Shown here piece by piece: positions 52,646-64,000 of a stretch of 64,000 nucleotides of DNA. The translations under genes and the position numbers were made by a program. Where the stretch lies: contig NC_089494.1 in the NCBI RefSeq assembly GCF_036850765.1, forward strand, positions 228,054,779 through 228,118,778, read 5' to 3'. This DNA comes from Saccopteryx bilineata. Taxonomy: Eukaryota > Chordata > Mammalia > Chiroptera > Emballonuridae. The notes beneath the pieces are model-generated. The model ran no database searches. It was given only the letters and a program-made list of their open reading frames with translations, and was not told the origin of the DNA. The first letter of the stretch is position 1; each line of letters begins with the position of its first letter.

Positions 52646-54084
52646 TCCAAGGCTTGGCCTCCAGCAGGCAGTGATGGCCAAGTTAGAACCGCGGGTCAAG
52701 TGGCCCTAACTCATCACGCAGAGGAAAAACTCTGTTTTGGAAAGGAATTTCATATCTTTTCCCTGGTCTCTAATTCTTGGAACTCAGATCATGCGGGTCC
52801 ACCAAAAGCGTATTGCTTTGGGTCAGTGGCCAAATCATGACTGTCCCGTTGTGTCGCTGTGGCCCTCATCTTGGTAGTTGATCTAGAGGCAGAGTGGTGG
52901 GAGCTGCCATGTTGGGAGCAGCAGACCCCTGAAGCTGTGACTTCATTTGTTTAATCCATTTCAACCATCTCCCTTTTAATTGACCATTTACAATCTGCTG
53001 GGACTAGGACAGTGACCTGTGGGGTTAAGAGGAAAATAATGGCGTGTCAATGAGGGAACCTGCTCTCTGAGCTCTGACACCCCACGCTGCCTCCCCCATT
53101 GGCTCAGGGAAGATGTGGTTTATATTAGTGACCTGGAGAAAGTTCATGCCCTCTGGGAAAAGTATGTCCATGAAATGGCAGAGTGATTAATGGTTTATTT
53201 ACAGCACTGACATCCCGCCTGTCAGGGCCCTTCAGTGGCCTTTGATGTAAAACACACCGAGAGGCCTTGGGTCGTCCTTATCTCCGCAGAGGGGAGAAAT
53301 CAGAAAAGAAGAATAGTGGGCTGAGGCCCTGAACGTGGGGCTCCAGGGCTCTGAATGGTGAAAACAGACGGCCAGGCGTGGGGGTGGGTGGCACTCGGCA
53401 GGGTGCCTTGGCCGGCCAGGCATGGGAGTGGGTGGCATTCAGCAGGGCGCCTGGGCCGTCTTTCTCTGGGCACTTGATTTTCCTTGCATCTCTTTTTTAC
53501 CTTGGGCATCCCCATGTCTGCTCAGGTCCCAGAATTCACAAGGGTAATGTTTTCACAAGTGACTCATCAATGTTCCTGGGAGGAATGTTATGGATATTTG
53601 TATTTCTAAGGAAGGCTGGGTGGGCAGTGGCTACGTCTCAGTATTGACCCGTTAACGATAATTTAAAGCTCTCTGGCTTCTGGTTGAAGGAGCCATGTTT
53701 CTTTAAGAGAACAAAAGGCACCCCCAGTGGTTCCCCACTGCCCAGGACAGAGGACAGAGTTTGCAAACAGGCAGCTTGCAAGCCGAATCCATCTCACAGC
53801 TGTATTGTGTTTGGCTGCAGAGAGCTGAAAAATTGTTTAATACCTGCCAACATTTAACAAAAAGATTTCAGTTTCACATAAAAACTTGGATTTCTGCTTT
53901 CTCTTGCAAGACCGAAGATCTGGAAACGCTGGGCCTGTGTTCCCCCGCAGCAGGAGGGGCTGAAGCTGAGGGGGTCGCCCCTCAGCCGAGGCCCGGTCTC
54001 ATCCCTGTCCCCCCGAACGGCACCGGCGTCCTTGCCAGTCACTCACCGCCGTGCTCCAGCATCTGTTTCATTCACCGCTAGTCC
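52646..54084. other. Unassigned stretch with a 44-bp duplication
   Basis: No gene or named repeat. A 44-bp GC-rich segment (GGCCAGGCRTGGGRGTGGGT...) occurs twice in tandem at 53370-53413 and 53414-53457 with a few mismatches. Confidence 0.4.
53370..53457 (+). repeat. Two-copy 44-bp tandem duplication
   Basis: Both copies start GGCCAGGC and share GGGTGGCAYTCRGCAGGGYG. Five or six mismatches separate them, so the duplication is not very recent. Confidence 0.85.
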
Positions 54085-54230
54085 ACTTCTGCATGTTTTG
54101 GTGTTATTTAATACTATCCTTTGAATTTCAGTGTTTTCATCAGTAAAATGGGGACACTAGAATCACCCTAAGAGAGTCATTTTGATGTTTACAAGAGCTA
54201 TCACAAGTAAAGAGCTTAGCATAGTGCCCA

Positions 54231-54235
<5 letters not shown>
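54085..54235 (+). mobile_element. MIR SINE fragment
   Basis: 'cagtgttttcatcagtaaaa', 'tggggacactagaatcaccc' and 'gcttagcatagtgcccagca' form the sense MIR 3' half. Its end grades into a microsatellite. Confidence 0.75.

Positions 54236-54295
<60 letters not shown>
54236..54295 (+). repeat. AC dinucleotide microsatellite
   Basis: A short TATATA start followed by about 27 uninterrupted AC repeats. Confidence 0.97.
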
Positions 54296-54300
<5 letters not shown>

Positions 54301-55825
54301 TTAAGCAAACAGTAGATGTGAATTTAGGTCTTCCACTCAGTAAAATCCCTCTGGAAATCCCTGGTTGGTTTTTGAAGCTAAATTATTCAAAATAGTGCTT
54401 TAGAAACATGTTCTGCCTTGCTTTTTCTGTGGAGATCACTCAGAGGTCAGTAATATTACAAAGCAGCCTGGATTAGAGAGTTTAAAAGAACAGTTTAAGA
54501 ACACTGATTATAAATATTCCACCTTCTGAAGTGAGAATTTAGGAAGCCCCTGCACCTTATCACTCGGGTAGATGGGTGATGAGCTGACCGGAAGTGCTTC
54601 TGGCTGTGAACAAAAGGATACAAAAGGATACAAGAGAAGAAAGTCACATCCTGTTAAGAAAGGGTGAGAAGATCCTCGCCAGCAGCGCTCTGGCTGCTGT
54701 TTCTCCAACCTCCCTCGGAAGAAATGAGGCAGGCAGAGAGCAGTTGGTCTAATGTCATGGTCCATAACGAGACACATGTGGCCTCAGTCACTTGACTTCT
54801 AGCAGACATTATGTTTACCCTCTGTATTTTGTAATTCTTCCTGTGGTTCTTCCCAGGCCATTACCTACAACCTGGGAATCTGGAGGCAGTGAGGATTGGT
54901 ACAATTTGATGTACAGTCACAAGTAGTCCTGTCTATAGCTAAGAAACCTACTTGGATGCAAAGGTTGGGCCGGTTCGTTTGGAATCAGGTCCACACTGAG
55001 GAAATCACCAACTCTTAACTATGTTCCCCACATTATTTCCTGACTAGAAAGAGCTTCGTATTTCTGCCTCTGTGCCCCCAACATATTATATTTCATTGTG
55101 GCTGCTGTGGTGTGCTTAAATTTGCATGAGTTAGAAAGCTTTTGGCTGTAAGTAACAAACAGAAAAAGGTATTCTGTTACCTCACTCATCCAGAAGTGTA
55201 CTAGGGGTTCAGTTCTTTCCTACCAACAGGGCTCACGTTTTGGCCAACGGTTCAGCTATATTTTCCAGTGGCACTCATAAAACTTCAGGAATTGGGGGAA
55301 AACCCCCCACTCTAACACTAAAGCTCTGTTCTGTGTCACTGATAAGACCCTATGTTGAGAAGTAGCTAGCTGATAGTTCATGAACGAACTCCATTGGGGT
55401 CTCATTTAAACATTTTTTTCCTGTCACTGGTGGTAGAAGAAAAGCAATGTTGAGAGTTTGTTGACACCCATTAGACAAAGGAGAGGTGTATCCGTGAGTT
55501 GTGTGGTGAGGCAGATATCATGTGAGATTTTGGTGGTAATGGCAGTGGGATGGCAACTGGATGAGCAAGGAATGAGGTAATATGCTCTATTATCAGGTCG
55601 TCCAAAGCTCTGCTATCTGGAGCAGTATCTGGCACATGGCGTCAGACTCCTTCCTGGGGAGGGCTCCTGGGGGTGGTGTCAGAGGTGCCTGGGCAGCCAG
55701 AACAGCATCTATATTCACAACAACAATTATAGAAGGTGCAAAGTAAATTCTCGGATAGAGATGGTACCATGAGGGAATAATAGACAAGGATCTGGTTGTT
55801 CTACCTTCACTCTCATTGTGTAGAG
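54296..55825. other. Unassigned non-coding stretch
   Basis: 1.5 kb without a named repeat. An 89-codon minus-strand frame (54508-54777) has no recognisable domain. 55120-55360 may be an old repeat I cannot place. Confidence 0.35.
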
Positions 55826-55849
55826 TGTGTGTGTGTGTGTGTGTGTGTA
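55826..55849 (+). repeat. GT microsatellite
   Basis: About 11 GT repeats, followed by GA-rich sequence. Confidence 0.9.
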
Positions 55850-56316
55850 GAGAAAGAGAGAAAGAGAGAAATTTAGTTCACAGGAGATTGGACCACAAGA
55901 AATCACATCTGGATGTGATCAATAGAGAGGAGTCTGTGTCCCCTGGAGGTCCTGGACTTGAAGCCATTAGATAGGACTTGAGGACTTTGAGTTGTCTTCC
56001 TTGGATAGGGAGAAAGTTTGTTGTTGATGTGGAGGACAAGTAAAATGGATATTTGGTGATCAAAGTGTTGAACAGTCCCTGGCAGTAGTATGTGTGCACC
56101 CAAACCTGTTTCCTCTCCTTGCTGAGCCACAGCCAGACCCCTTTCCCAGCTTTCCTTGCAGTTACAGGGGGCTAAGTGCCTGAGTTCTGTGGGTGGAAGT
56201 GCTTTATGCCACTTCCAGTCCTGGCCCACAGAAACCTCCCACATGACCTTCCATGTTCCAGCTTTATTCCTAGAACAACTGAATGTCAATGCCAGAGTGA
56301 GTTAGGTCTCTAATTG
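55850..56316. other. Unassigned; 128-codon minus-strand frame without known domain
   Basis: The frame at 55903-56289 on the minus strand is the longest non-repetitive one in the right half of the window. I recognise no domain, signal peptide or membrane segment, and there is no promoter or splice context. It may lie within an old repeat. Not called as a gene. Confidence 0.3.
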
Positions 56317-56760
56317 CATGGAGTCTCCCTATAATCCCACCCACAACCAACTGGCCTTTATAAATGTAAGGTCGGTGGATAATGGGGAAAGGTCAGGCCC
56401 GGGAACTTTGGCTAGGACCGCCCACAACTAAGCAGGCCAAAAGAAACTTCCCAGGAGCCCTTTGGAAAAGAGCGACGCCTCCGTCAGCCAGTGAGATTTC
56501 ACCACGTCATATTAGCTCGACCACCCTAGGACCCTTTAAATATCTCCCACGCAGGTCACTCCTTGCAACTTCTCTCAGCCCTGCCCCCAGGGACTAGAGA
56601 ACCTCATTGGGCGGGAAGCACTCTGTACTCATTAAGCCTTTTATTATTCCACACTTTGTGGCTCTGACCTCCTTCCTTCCTTCTCAGTGGGGAAAAATGC
56701 CTTACAATAAACTTCCATTGTATTAAGTTACCAAGATCTTGGAGTTTGTCTGCATCAGCA
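56317..56760 (+). mobile_element. Possible solo LTR (ERV1-like)
   Basis: The layout resembles an LTR: a C/A-rich 5' part, a CAAT-like region, a TATA-like TTTAAATA (56534-56541), then about 100 bp further 'cattaagccttttattattc', 'tttgtggctctgacctcc' and an AATAAA signal (about 56707). CTAAT occurs just before the proposed start and again after the proposed end. Termini are uncertain and no internal retroviral sequence adjoins it. Confidence 0.4.
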
Positions 56761-58029
56761 GCTAATATCATCTAAATTAATATACCCTCATTCCCGGTAA
56801 GGCATCGCCTACATTCTTTGACACCCTTTAACTTACACATGAAGGGTACAGAGAGCAACGAATGAGCTTTAACAACCGAGCAACCAATAGAACAGAAAAA
56901 AGTCAGTAACTATGCTGGGATTGGGCAACCCAGAGAATTGAAAAGAATAAACTACATGGTTGTGGGTCACTCTATAGCCATTGGGTAGAGAGTCATTTTG
57001 CACTCTCATTCCTGAGTCCCAACCCCCCCCCCCCCCCCCAGCCCAACTGCCTGCTGTAAAACTCTCCACAACTGCAGCCACTGAGATGGTGGCAGGGGTT
57101 GTGGCAAAAGCCTTCCGTAATACTACTACTCAAAAGCTTTATTCTGAAGGAACATGCTTACAACACGTCCCTCTTAGAGCTGTTCTCTGCAATAGGGTCA
57201 ACATGTTTTTCCAAAAGGCCCAAATCCTGGAAATGTCTGACTAACTCTAGCATCATGCCTTAAGGGGGCGAAATCGTTTTGCTATCTGGCCCCAGGAATG
57301 TAGGCCTCGTAATTTCAAGTAATTCATCTCCTAAGGGTGTTTTTGTGTTTGTCTTGGTCAACTATACAGTCATCTCATTCTGTAGCCAGGAGTAATTTGT
57401 TTCTCTGAAAGTATCCAGCTTAAGAGGTTTACTTTCCAACCCGGAAGGGCGTTGTGGTGAACTGTCCTGTCTGACACGGACTGATTCATTGTTGCGTTAG
57501 GGAAATAGTTTCTTGTCATCCTATTAGAATATGAATTTGGCAGCTGGGTCAGATTTCAGATCAGCTCGTAAAAGAAAAGTGGGGAATCAGGGTGCTGTTG
57601 AGCCCGTGCGTGACTATGGCTTTTCTTATGCAATGAGACTAAGAAATAAAGTGAGACTCTCAGGGCTCTAGAACATGCAGGATTTGTCAGGAAAACAGGA
57701 AGTAGGTTTTCTGGCAAGGCTGAGGATAGGCTCAAATAAATGGTTTTCAATCTAGTTTAGATATAAAGTCTGATGAAGTGGAAGCACAACTCTCAGTGGT
57801 TCACTCTCTCAAACACAGAAGAGCAGGTAACGTGACTTTATTTTTGTCACTTAGAGGAAATCCCCACCTCCACCAACACACACTTTCTAAATGTCTAAAG
57901 AAGGTACCTTTCGACAGACCATGCAGTTGGATTGTGTTAATGCCATTCAGCTGGAAGATTGGGAATGAGATTCTGAGATTTGGGAATCTGGTGATAGAAT
58001 CTTAGTGTGTTACTTTGAAAGAAGGCTAA
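56761..58029. other. Unassigned stretch with a poly-C run
   Basis: A run of about 16 C lies at 57024-57039. No gene or named repeat otherwise. Confidence 0.35.
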
Positions 58030-58640
58030 GCGTGACCCACTGACTGACTGATTCATCCATTCAGCCCATGCTTAGTGAACAGCTGCCATGTTAGAGGCAC
58101 TGAGCTGGGCCCAGGGGATACGGTAGTGAGCAATAGAGCGAGATTCTACCCCTGTGGAGCATACAGTCTAATGGGGTTACAAGTCAGTAAACAGACTCAA
58201 TTAGAGTGAAGTGTAGGGAATGCTATGAAATGGGTATATAGTTGCTAAGGGAGGCCAGAGAAGGGTCAGCCAACTCAGCTTTGTGGAAGGGTCACAGAAG
58301 GCTTCTTGGAAGAAATGATGTCTAGACTGTGACATAAAAAATAAAAAAGGAGGGGAAATCAGCGAGGCAGAGGGCTGTGGTCAGGGTCAGGGTCAGGGAG
58401 AGTTTGGTGAGAGATGGGAATGGGCTAGAGAGTTTTAAGCAAGAGATATCACAGAAAGCCCAGTGTGGAAAATAGGAGAAAATGACAAATGACTGGATTC
58501 TAACACAGGAAGCAGGAAAACCTGGAATCTGAGTGAAGGCAGGAGTCGGATATTGCTGAGCCTTTTTTTTTTAAAAAAAGGCTGGACTTTATTTCAAGAG
58601 CAATGGGAGCAATTGAACAGACCTAAAATTGGCTTGATTT
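58030..58640 (-). mobile_element. L2 LINE 3' region, antisense
   Basis: 'gaggcactgagctgggccca', 'ggggatacggtagtgagcaa', 'gtggagcatacagtctaatg', 'agaaggcttcttggaagaaa' and 'aagagcaatgggagcaattg' follow antisense L2 over about 600 bp. Confidence 0.85.
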
Positions 58641-58657
58641 TTATTTTTAAAGTTTGA

Positions 58658-58661
<4 letters not shown>

Positions 58662-58694
<33 letters not shown>

Positions 58695-59052
58695 CACAGA
58701 CAGAGACAGAGAGAGGGACAGACAGATAGGAAGGGAGAGAGGTGAGAAGCATCAATTCTTTGTTGTGGCACCTTAGTTGTTCATTGATTGCTTTCTCATA
58801 TGTGCCTTGACGGTGGGGGGGCTACAGCAGAGCAAGTGACCCCTTGCTCAAGCCAGTGACCTTGGGCTAAGCCAGAGAACTTGGGCTTCAAGCCAGTGAC
58901 CATGGGGTTATGTCTACAATCCCACAATCAAGCCAGTGACCAGTGCTCAAGCTTATGAGCCTGTGCTCAGGCTGGCGACCTCAGGGTCTCGAACCTGGGT
59001 CCTCTGAGTCCAGATCCTATTCTCTATCCACTGCGCCACCACCTGTTCAGGC
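58662..59052 (-). mobile_element. Bat tRNA-derived SINE (family B) inside L2
   Basis: Tail side has turned into a GT microsatellite (58661-58692). Then 'cagagacagagagagggaca', 'cttgctcaagccagtgacct', and the head CCACCACCTGTTCAGG. Duplication AAAGTTTGAATTTT / AAAGCTTGAATTTT (58649-58662, 59053-59066) differs by one base. Confidence 0.9.
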
Positions 59053-59066
59053 AAAGCTTGAATTTT

Positions 59067-59444
59067 TAATTAGTCTTATTGCTGCAGAAGAAAATGAAAG
59101 AGAGAAAAAGCACAAGCTAGGAAGCCTTGCCAAATCCACGCATGGGGACCTTAGAGTAGCAGTTTCAGGAGAGCCTCAGGACTTACTCATCCTCATGATG
59201 GTTTTCTGGTGTCTGTCTTCAAACCTCTGCCATATGCCATTTTTAAAAAATTTTCCCACAGATATTTTCCCCAGGTATATAACTCATTCTGGATCACATA
59301 TACTTGCCAGGTAGAGATGAGGAGTAAATATTCAAACGTGATAGATAATCCTAGAATACCCATTTGATTTTAGAATGTGACCACATACACAGGCAAATGC
59401 AAGAGGGTGTACACACATGTTTACTCATGCTCACTTGCATATAT
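59067..59444. other. Unassigned non-coding stretch
   Basis: No gene or named repeat. Confidence 0.35.
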
Positions 59445-60000
59445 ACACTTTTTAAAAAAATGGCTTTATTGAGGCATAATTGATATTCAAGTAATTGTAC
59501 ATATTTACTGTATACCATTTGATAATTTTGGACATATGTATACACCTGTGAAACTGTCACCATATTCAAGATACTAGACATCCCTCATCTCTAAGAGTTC
59601 TCTGTGCTTCTTTGTTATTTTTGTTTGCTTGTTTTGTTGTTACAAGAACACGTAACATGAGATTTACTCTCTTAACAATTTTGAAGTGCACAATACAGCA
59701 CTGTTGGCTATAGATATGCACCCCAGATCTCTAGAATTTATTCATCTGGCTTAAGCAAAACTTGATGTGCATTGAAAGGCAACTCTTCATCTCTCTCCCT
59801 GCAGCTCCTGGCACACCCCATCCTAACCTCTGCTTCAATGAGTCTGGCTATTTGAGACAGCTCATACAGAAGGAATGATGCAGTATTTGTCCTTCTGTAA
59901 CTGCTTATTTCACTTAGCCTAGTATCTTCTAGGTTTCTTCTGCATTGTACAAATGACAGGATTCCATCCTTTTTTAGGGCTGTGTAATAGTCCATTGTCG
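59445..60000 (-). mobile_element. L1 LINE 3' end, antisense
   Basis: 'ggctttattgaggcataatt', 'gtgaaactgtcaccatattc', 'caagaacacgtaacatgaga', 'cacccca gatctctagaa'-type text, 'gtctggctatttgagacagc' and 'ttctgcattgtacaaatgac' are antisense L1 3' UTR and ORF2 end. Confidence 0.85.
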
Positions 60001-61069
60001 CATCCTTATATTCCTAAGCCGTGAAGGCACAATGCTTCAAGAGGTAGCACTCTCCATGCCAATGCCAGAGAGTTGAGAGGGGTTCTAACAGAGATGGGAA
60101 AATGGGCACAATAAGCCATTTCCTGGCACATTCACCTGGCATTAGCTGAATTCTGGAGCCACAGGATTCTTGAGAGCGTGTTTGGAGGCTCTAGCCAGGG
60201 AGCTCTGCTACTCATATATCCTTGACCGAAGAATGGTCCTCTCCTCTATCGGGGAAAGTCATCCTTTTCAACCAAGCACGCAGCTCCTGGAGGGACACGC
60301 ATGGAGTGGTGAAGGAGGAAGGGGACACCCACCTAGCCAACCAGATCAGCTGAATCAACCCTGACAATCAAGGGGGTGACAGATGTCACAGCCAGATTAC
60401 CCCTACATCCATGGAGCCACAGGATTCTTTAATGTAAAAGATTATTTCCCATGGTATCTTCCGTGGTAACTCAAGTTCCCAGGCTCCAGGTTAAACAGTT
60501 CTAGGCAGCATGAGGTGAAGTCAATTTCTTTGCTAAGAAACTGATGGCAAGTTTAATATGCTAATGTGCACTGTGACTGGGAAGGAGCACCGCAAGCTGT
60601 TTCCTGAATAGCTCTTAGCCTGCTTGACCATAGAGTCCGTCCTGTTTGTTGTGGGGCATCACATGGCACAGGGCTGATTGTGAGGCATCTGGAGAGAGGA
60701 CATCTGTCTCTGTTGCTGAGAGCACCTCCAGGGAAGGGGTGGGGGTGCCTGTGCATCTGTGACAGAAGTGGTGGACACACGAACAGCTACTGGAGCCTCC
60801 TCTCCAGGAGAGGCAGTTTGCCAGTTTGGTGAATTCTCCTGGGAAAGATTCAGAGTATAGTAACAGGACCAGGGAAGCCGCTATTCCTTTTAAAAACAAG
60901 CACAGGAGCTCCTCCATCAGCAAACCCCACTGAGAGAGACTTGCATAATGTTTTAAACAGATCTATAGATTTTAAGGGAGGATTTGGGGCCTTAAACTTG
61001 ACATTGGGAAAGAAAAAATAATGTGTTAAGAAAGCACATGTGAGACAAACATCAGGCAGCTGAAAATCA
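60001..61069. other. Unassigned stretch with an 18-bp spaced direct repeat
   Basis: TGGAGCCACAGGATTCTT occurs at 60154-60171 and again at 60412-60429. A 102-codon minus-strand frame at 60615-60923 has no known domain. No repeat family recognised. Confidence 0.4.
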
Positions 61070-61082
61070 TGAATAATTTTTT

Positions 61083-61466
61083 TTTTCATTTTTCTGAAGC
61101 TGGAAACAGGGAGAGACAGACAGACTCCCGCATGCGCCCGACCGGGATCCACCCGGCACGCCCACCATGGGGCGACGCTCTGCCCACCAGGGGGCGATGC
61201 TATGCCCATCCTGGGCTTCGCCATGTTGCGACCAGAGCCACTCTAGTGCCTGAGGCAGAGGCCACAGAGCCATCCCCAGTGCCCGGGCCATCTTTGCTCC
61301 AATGGAGCCTCCGCTGTGGGAGGGGAAGAGAGAGACAGAGAGGAAAGCGCGGCAGAGGGGTGGAGAAGCAAATGGGCGCTTCTCCTGTGTGCCCTGGCCG
61401 GGAATCGAACCCGGGTCCTCTGCACGCTAGGCTGACGCTCTACCGCTGAGCCAGCCGGCCAGGGCC
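61083..61466 (-). mobile_element. Bat tRNA-derived SINE (family A), double box
   Basis: T tail, CATTTTTCTGAAGCTGG junction, body with the GCAGAGC...TGGTGG box twice, and head ending CCAGCCGGCCAGGGC. Duplication TGAATAATTTTT at about 61070-61081 and 61469-61480. Confidence 0.92.
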
Positions 61467-61480
61467 TGTGAATAATTTTT

Positions 61481-62029
61481 AAACATTTTAGTTTTATTTT
61501 TAACTGAAAAAAAGAAAGATATATTAAACTATCTTTAAAAAGCTCACCTTCCCCCCCTCCCCACCAAAAAAAAAAAAATCCTGTTGAAAATGGCAAGCAG
61601 CTCTGGGTCACATCTGCCTAATGGTGTGGAGTCCTGAAAATGGCAAACGAGAAGTTTCTAGGACACATTTGTTGAAAGAGCGTAAGGAATAACAAACCAG
61701 GTCTGGAGAATGTTCCTGAAATGTACTTTCTCTTCATACTCTTACCAATTTTTGTAATTTTCACCAGCTCTGCAGATCTCACCGGTATCATTAAAAGGAT
61801 GATTCAGATTAAGTGAACAGATAGACAGATCATTAAAAAAATTAGTAATAATAACAACACCCAAAGAATAGAAAGTTTCAACTGTTTGCATTGGGAGACT
61901 ACCCCCGAATCTACTATGAATCATTGAGCCAGGCTTTGAAAAATTGTAACTGAACCAGTTGAATGCAGGGAGGTTGAAGCAAAAAAGATAAAGCCTAGAT
62001 CTTATCAAGAAGAGATTTTTTTTCCCACC
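61481..62029. other. Unassigned, AT-rich
   Basis: Small C-run and A-run near 61551-61580. A 134-codon minus-strand frame (61742-62146) overlaps this and the next MIR; no domain recognised. Confidence 0.35.
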
Positions 62030-62145
62030 AGACTTTATGCCAAGTACTTTCCATATAACTTTAATTAATTTCACAGCAGCCCTGAGAGGTTTAATTCCCA
62101 ATTTACTAATAAATAAATTGAGTTCAGAGAAGTGAAACTTTCTCA
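62030..62145 (-). mobile_element. MIR SINE fragment, antisense
   Basis: 'tatgccaagtactttccata', 'cacagcagccctgagaggtt' and 'aataaattgagttcagagaa' fit antisense MIR. Confidence 0.75.
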
Positions 62146-62394
62146 AGCCTTGATTAGTTTTCGAGCGTTGAGTTCATATTTTAACACAGGACTATATTGC
62201 AGTGAATGCATGGTCTCTGTTCCATGCTGCTGCTTCCAACAGCAAGGTTGTTCCCACCTCAATACACTTAACTTGAAAGTCAAAGATAAAACATCATGGA
62301 TAAGCAAGAAAACGTCTACTGTTTTTAAATCAAACCGAATCCCTGGAGGAAAACAGGGGGGACCGGGGATGAAATTGTTTCTGCAAATCTATTC

Positions 62395-62585
62395 ATTTTA
62401 TAAGCACTTTGCAAATGTGGATCCATCTAACAACCATAGGAGGTAGATACAATGAGCACCTTCCTTTTACACAAAAACAAACAGAGAGGTTAAGTGATTT
62501 GCCCAAAGTTACTCAGCTAATATGGGATAGAGCAGTGTCCAAATCCAGGCAGTTAGGCTCCAAAGCCTATGTTTTTAACTTCTCT
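62395..62585 (-). mobile_element. MIR SINE, antisense
   Basis: 'taagcactttgcaaatgtgg', 'caaccataggaggtagatac', 'gaggttaagtgatttgccca' and 'aagttactcagctaatatgg' form a good antisense MIR. Confidence 0.85.
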
Positions 62586-63008
62586 GGTAAATTGCTTCTT
62601 TGACTGGACTGCTTGAGGTCTAAGGAAATGCCACGTTAAGGGGCAGTGTCAGGTGTTCAGGTTTAAAGTGAGTTTACTGGCCTAGGGTCAGATGCACTTT
62701 AGGCAAAAGCAGATTTCTAAAACTTCCTTCAATACTAACTACCATGTCCAGGAATACAAGGCCTGGACGTCTGTATCTGATGAGGATCCCTTGACCCTGA
62801 ACAACTTGCATGTGCTCTTCCCAGGGGTGGTCTAATTTCCCTGGACATGGTGAATCAAATCCCCACTGGCTTCCCATTTTAGCTGACCATGGGTGGGGGT
62901 CTGTCTCGCCCGCAGTATCAGGCCTGTCCTACTGGCACAGAGTCGCCAGTGCTAGCTACTTCATCATTTAGAGTGCTCAGCCACAACATGCACTAAGATC
63001 TCCCAGAA
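62586..63008. other. Unassigned non-coding stretch
   Basis: No gene or repeat family recognised. Confidence 0.35.
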
Positions 63009-63055
63009 CCCCCCCCCCCCCCCCCCCCGCGCACACACACACACACACACACACA
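63009..63055 (+). repeat. Poly-C followed by CG and CA repeats
   Basis: About 19 C, then GCGC, then about 12 CA repeats. The complement gives a Cys/Val and Gly-rich artefact frame. Confidence 0.95.
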
Positions 63056-64000
63056 GAGCTGAGTCAGGATCCATAGGAACAAACACCAGTGCAGAGGTGT
63101 AATGAAGCAGTGTGTGCTTGGGATGAGGGCTGAGAGCACACCCAGAAATGGGTTTAGCAGAGTTGAGATGGCGACTCACCCTATAAGTAATGATGACGTT
63201 GAAAAATACGGACGGGGGAATATAACACAGCATGTTTGCATAACAGTTTACGGATCAACAGAGCATTTCGCGATGCTAAAATATTTCAAGCAATTCCCTT
63301 TCCGCTATCTAGGTCAAGAAATAAATAAACAATGTTTTTTTCCTCCACAGAAGGGCAAATTGTACAAACTATGAAGGAAAACATAGGAAAAAACATAGAT
63401 ACAATTCTCTTTAAATCATAAAGTACAGACTTTTGTTTTCTTTAGCTGGTTATTTTCTTTTATGTAAGATAAAATGATAAAAAACTTTCTTTAATTTACT
63501 TCTGGTTTTCCATTGGTCTTCTAATTTTACAAAAATTTCCATTTGTTTCTTTTTAGCATCTTCTCAGAAAAGTCAAAGTCACAGGATTTAAATTGCCAAG
63601 TACTTAAGAGACAAGTTCTTAAAGGCCTTTGAAGAAAAAAAAAATTATATGGTGTATTTAATCTGGGAGTATTATTAAAATATGTCTTCTTATGGCCAGG
63701 ACCTAACAGGTTGCAGGTCTACACAGGTCTGAATTTTTCCACTCAAAAACACTGGAACATTTAACCTTGTGGCCTGAACATCTAAATCTATTCCGTTTTC
63801 GGAAAGTCCGTTGCTGGAGAGAAGAACGCTTGCCTGCGGGGTGTGTTGACATTTTGCTCAAGAAGAGAATGACCACAATGCTAAGAATCATAACTGACCC
63901 TCAGCATTTCCAGATGTGGAACCAGGTGTCAGCATAAATTTCCCCAGATCTGTTTCGAGTCTGGGCTTGGCCCGCACTACTGCGCAGAACACACGTGGAG
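63056..64000. other. Unassigned window end
   Basis: AT-rich in the middle (63370-63690), more balanced at the end. No gene or named repeat. Confidence 0.35.

Noticed and set aside
55903..56289. 128-codon minus-strand frame as a gene
   Set aside because: No recognised domain, no start context or exon structure, and a length not rare by chance in 64 kb.

Overview
The window looks like nuclear DNA from a placental mammal, very probably a bat. I found no intact protein-coding gene, no spliced exon I can defend, no rRNA and no functional tRNA. It is dominated by mammalian interspersed repeats: old MIR, L2, L1, MLT1 and MER5A, plus at least 19 copies of tRNA-derived SINEs. One SINE family is about 390 bp with an Ala-tRNA-like head beginning GCCCTGGCCGGTTGGCTCAG, which I know from bat genomes. 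A Tc1/mariner MITE and an internally deleted mariner-type transposase with an N-terminal domain of DUF4817 type fit the bat assignment. I cannot name the bat family. The region is most simply read as intergenic or deep-intronic.

Layout. 0-10 kb: MIR and L2 remnants, one L1 3' end split by a SINE, and unique sequence. 10-20 kb: a short, fairly young L1 3' end with clean target duplications, a long mostly repeat-free stretch (11-14 kb), L2 and MIR pieces, and a hairpin-forming AC/GT/TA microsatellite. 20-31 kb: an L1 end, a G-rich 34-bp minisatellite, several SINEs, MER5A, an MLT1 LTR split by a SINE, the mariner fragment and further L1. 31-35 kb: the outstanding feature, a 2.3-kb CpG-rich minisatellite of 39 units in two lengths (57 and 62 bp) with higher-order organisation. 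35-49 kb: layered L1 fragments in both orientations with nested SINEs and a MITE, a GGAA microsatellite and a CpG-dense patch. 49-64 kb: MIR, L2, L1 and SINE copies, a possible solo LTR, simple repeats and unlabelled DNA.

No genes work together here. What can be read is the insertion history: several elements sit inside older ones with recognisable target-site duplications, giving a relative order of events (clearest at 46.4-48.7 kb). Open reading frames of 60-871 codons in the window are explained by SINE bodies, tandem repeats or chance. All family names come from recognition by eye, without a database search.
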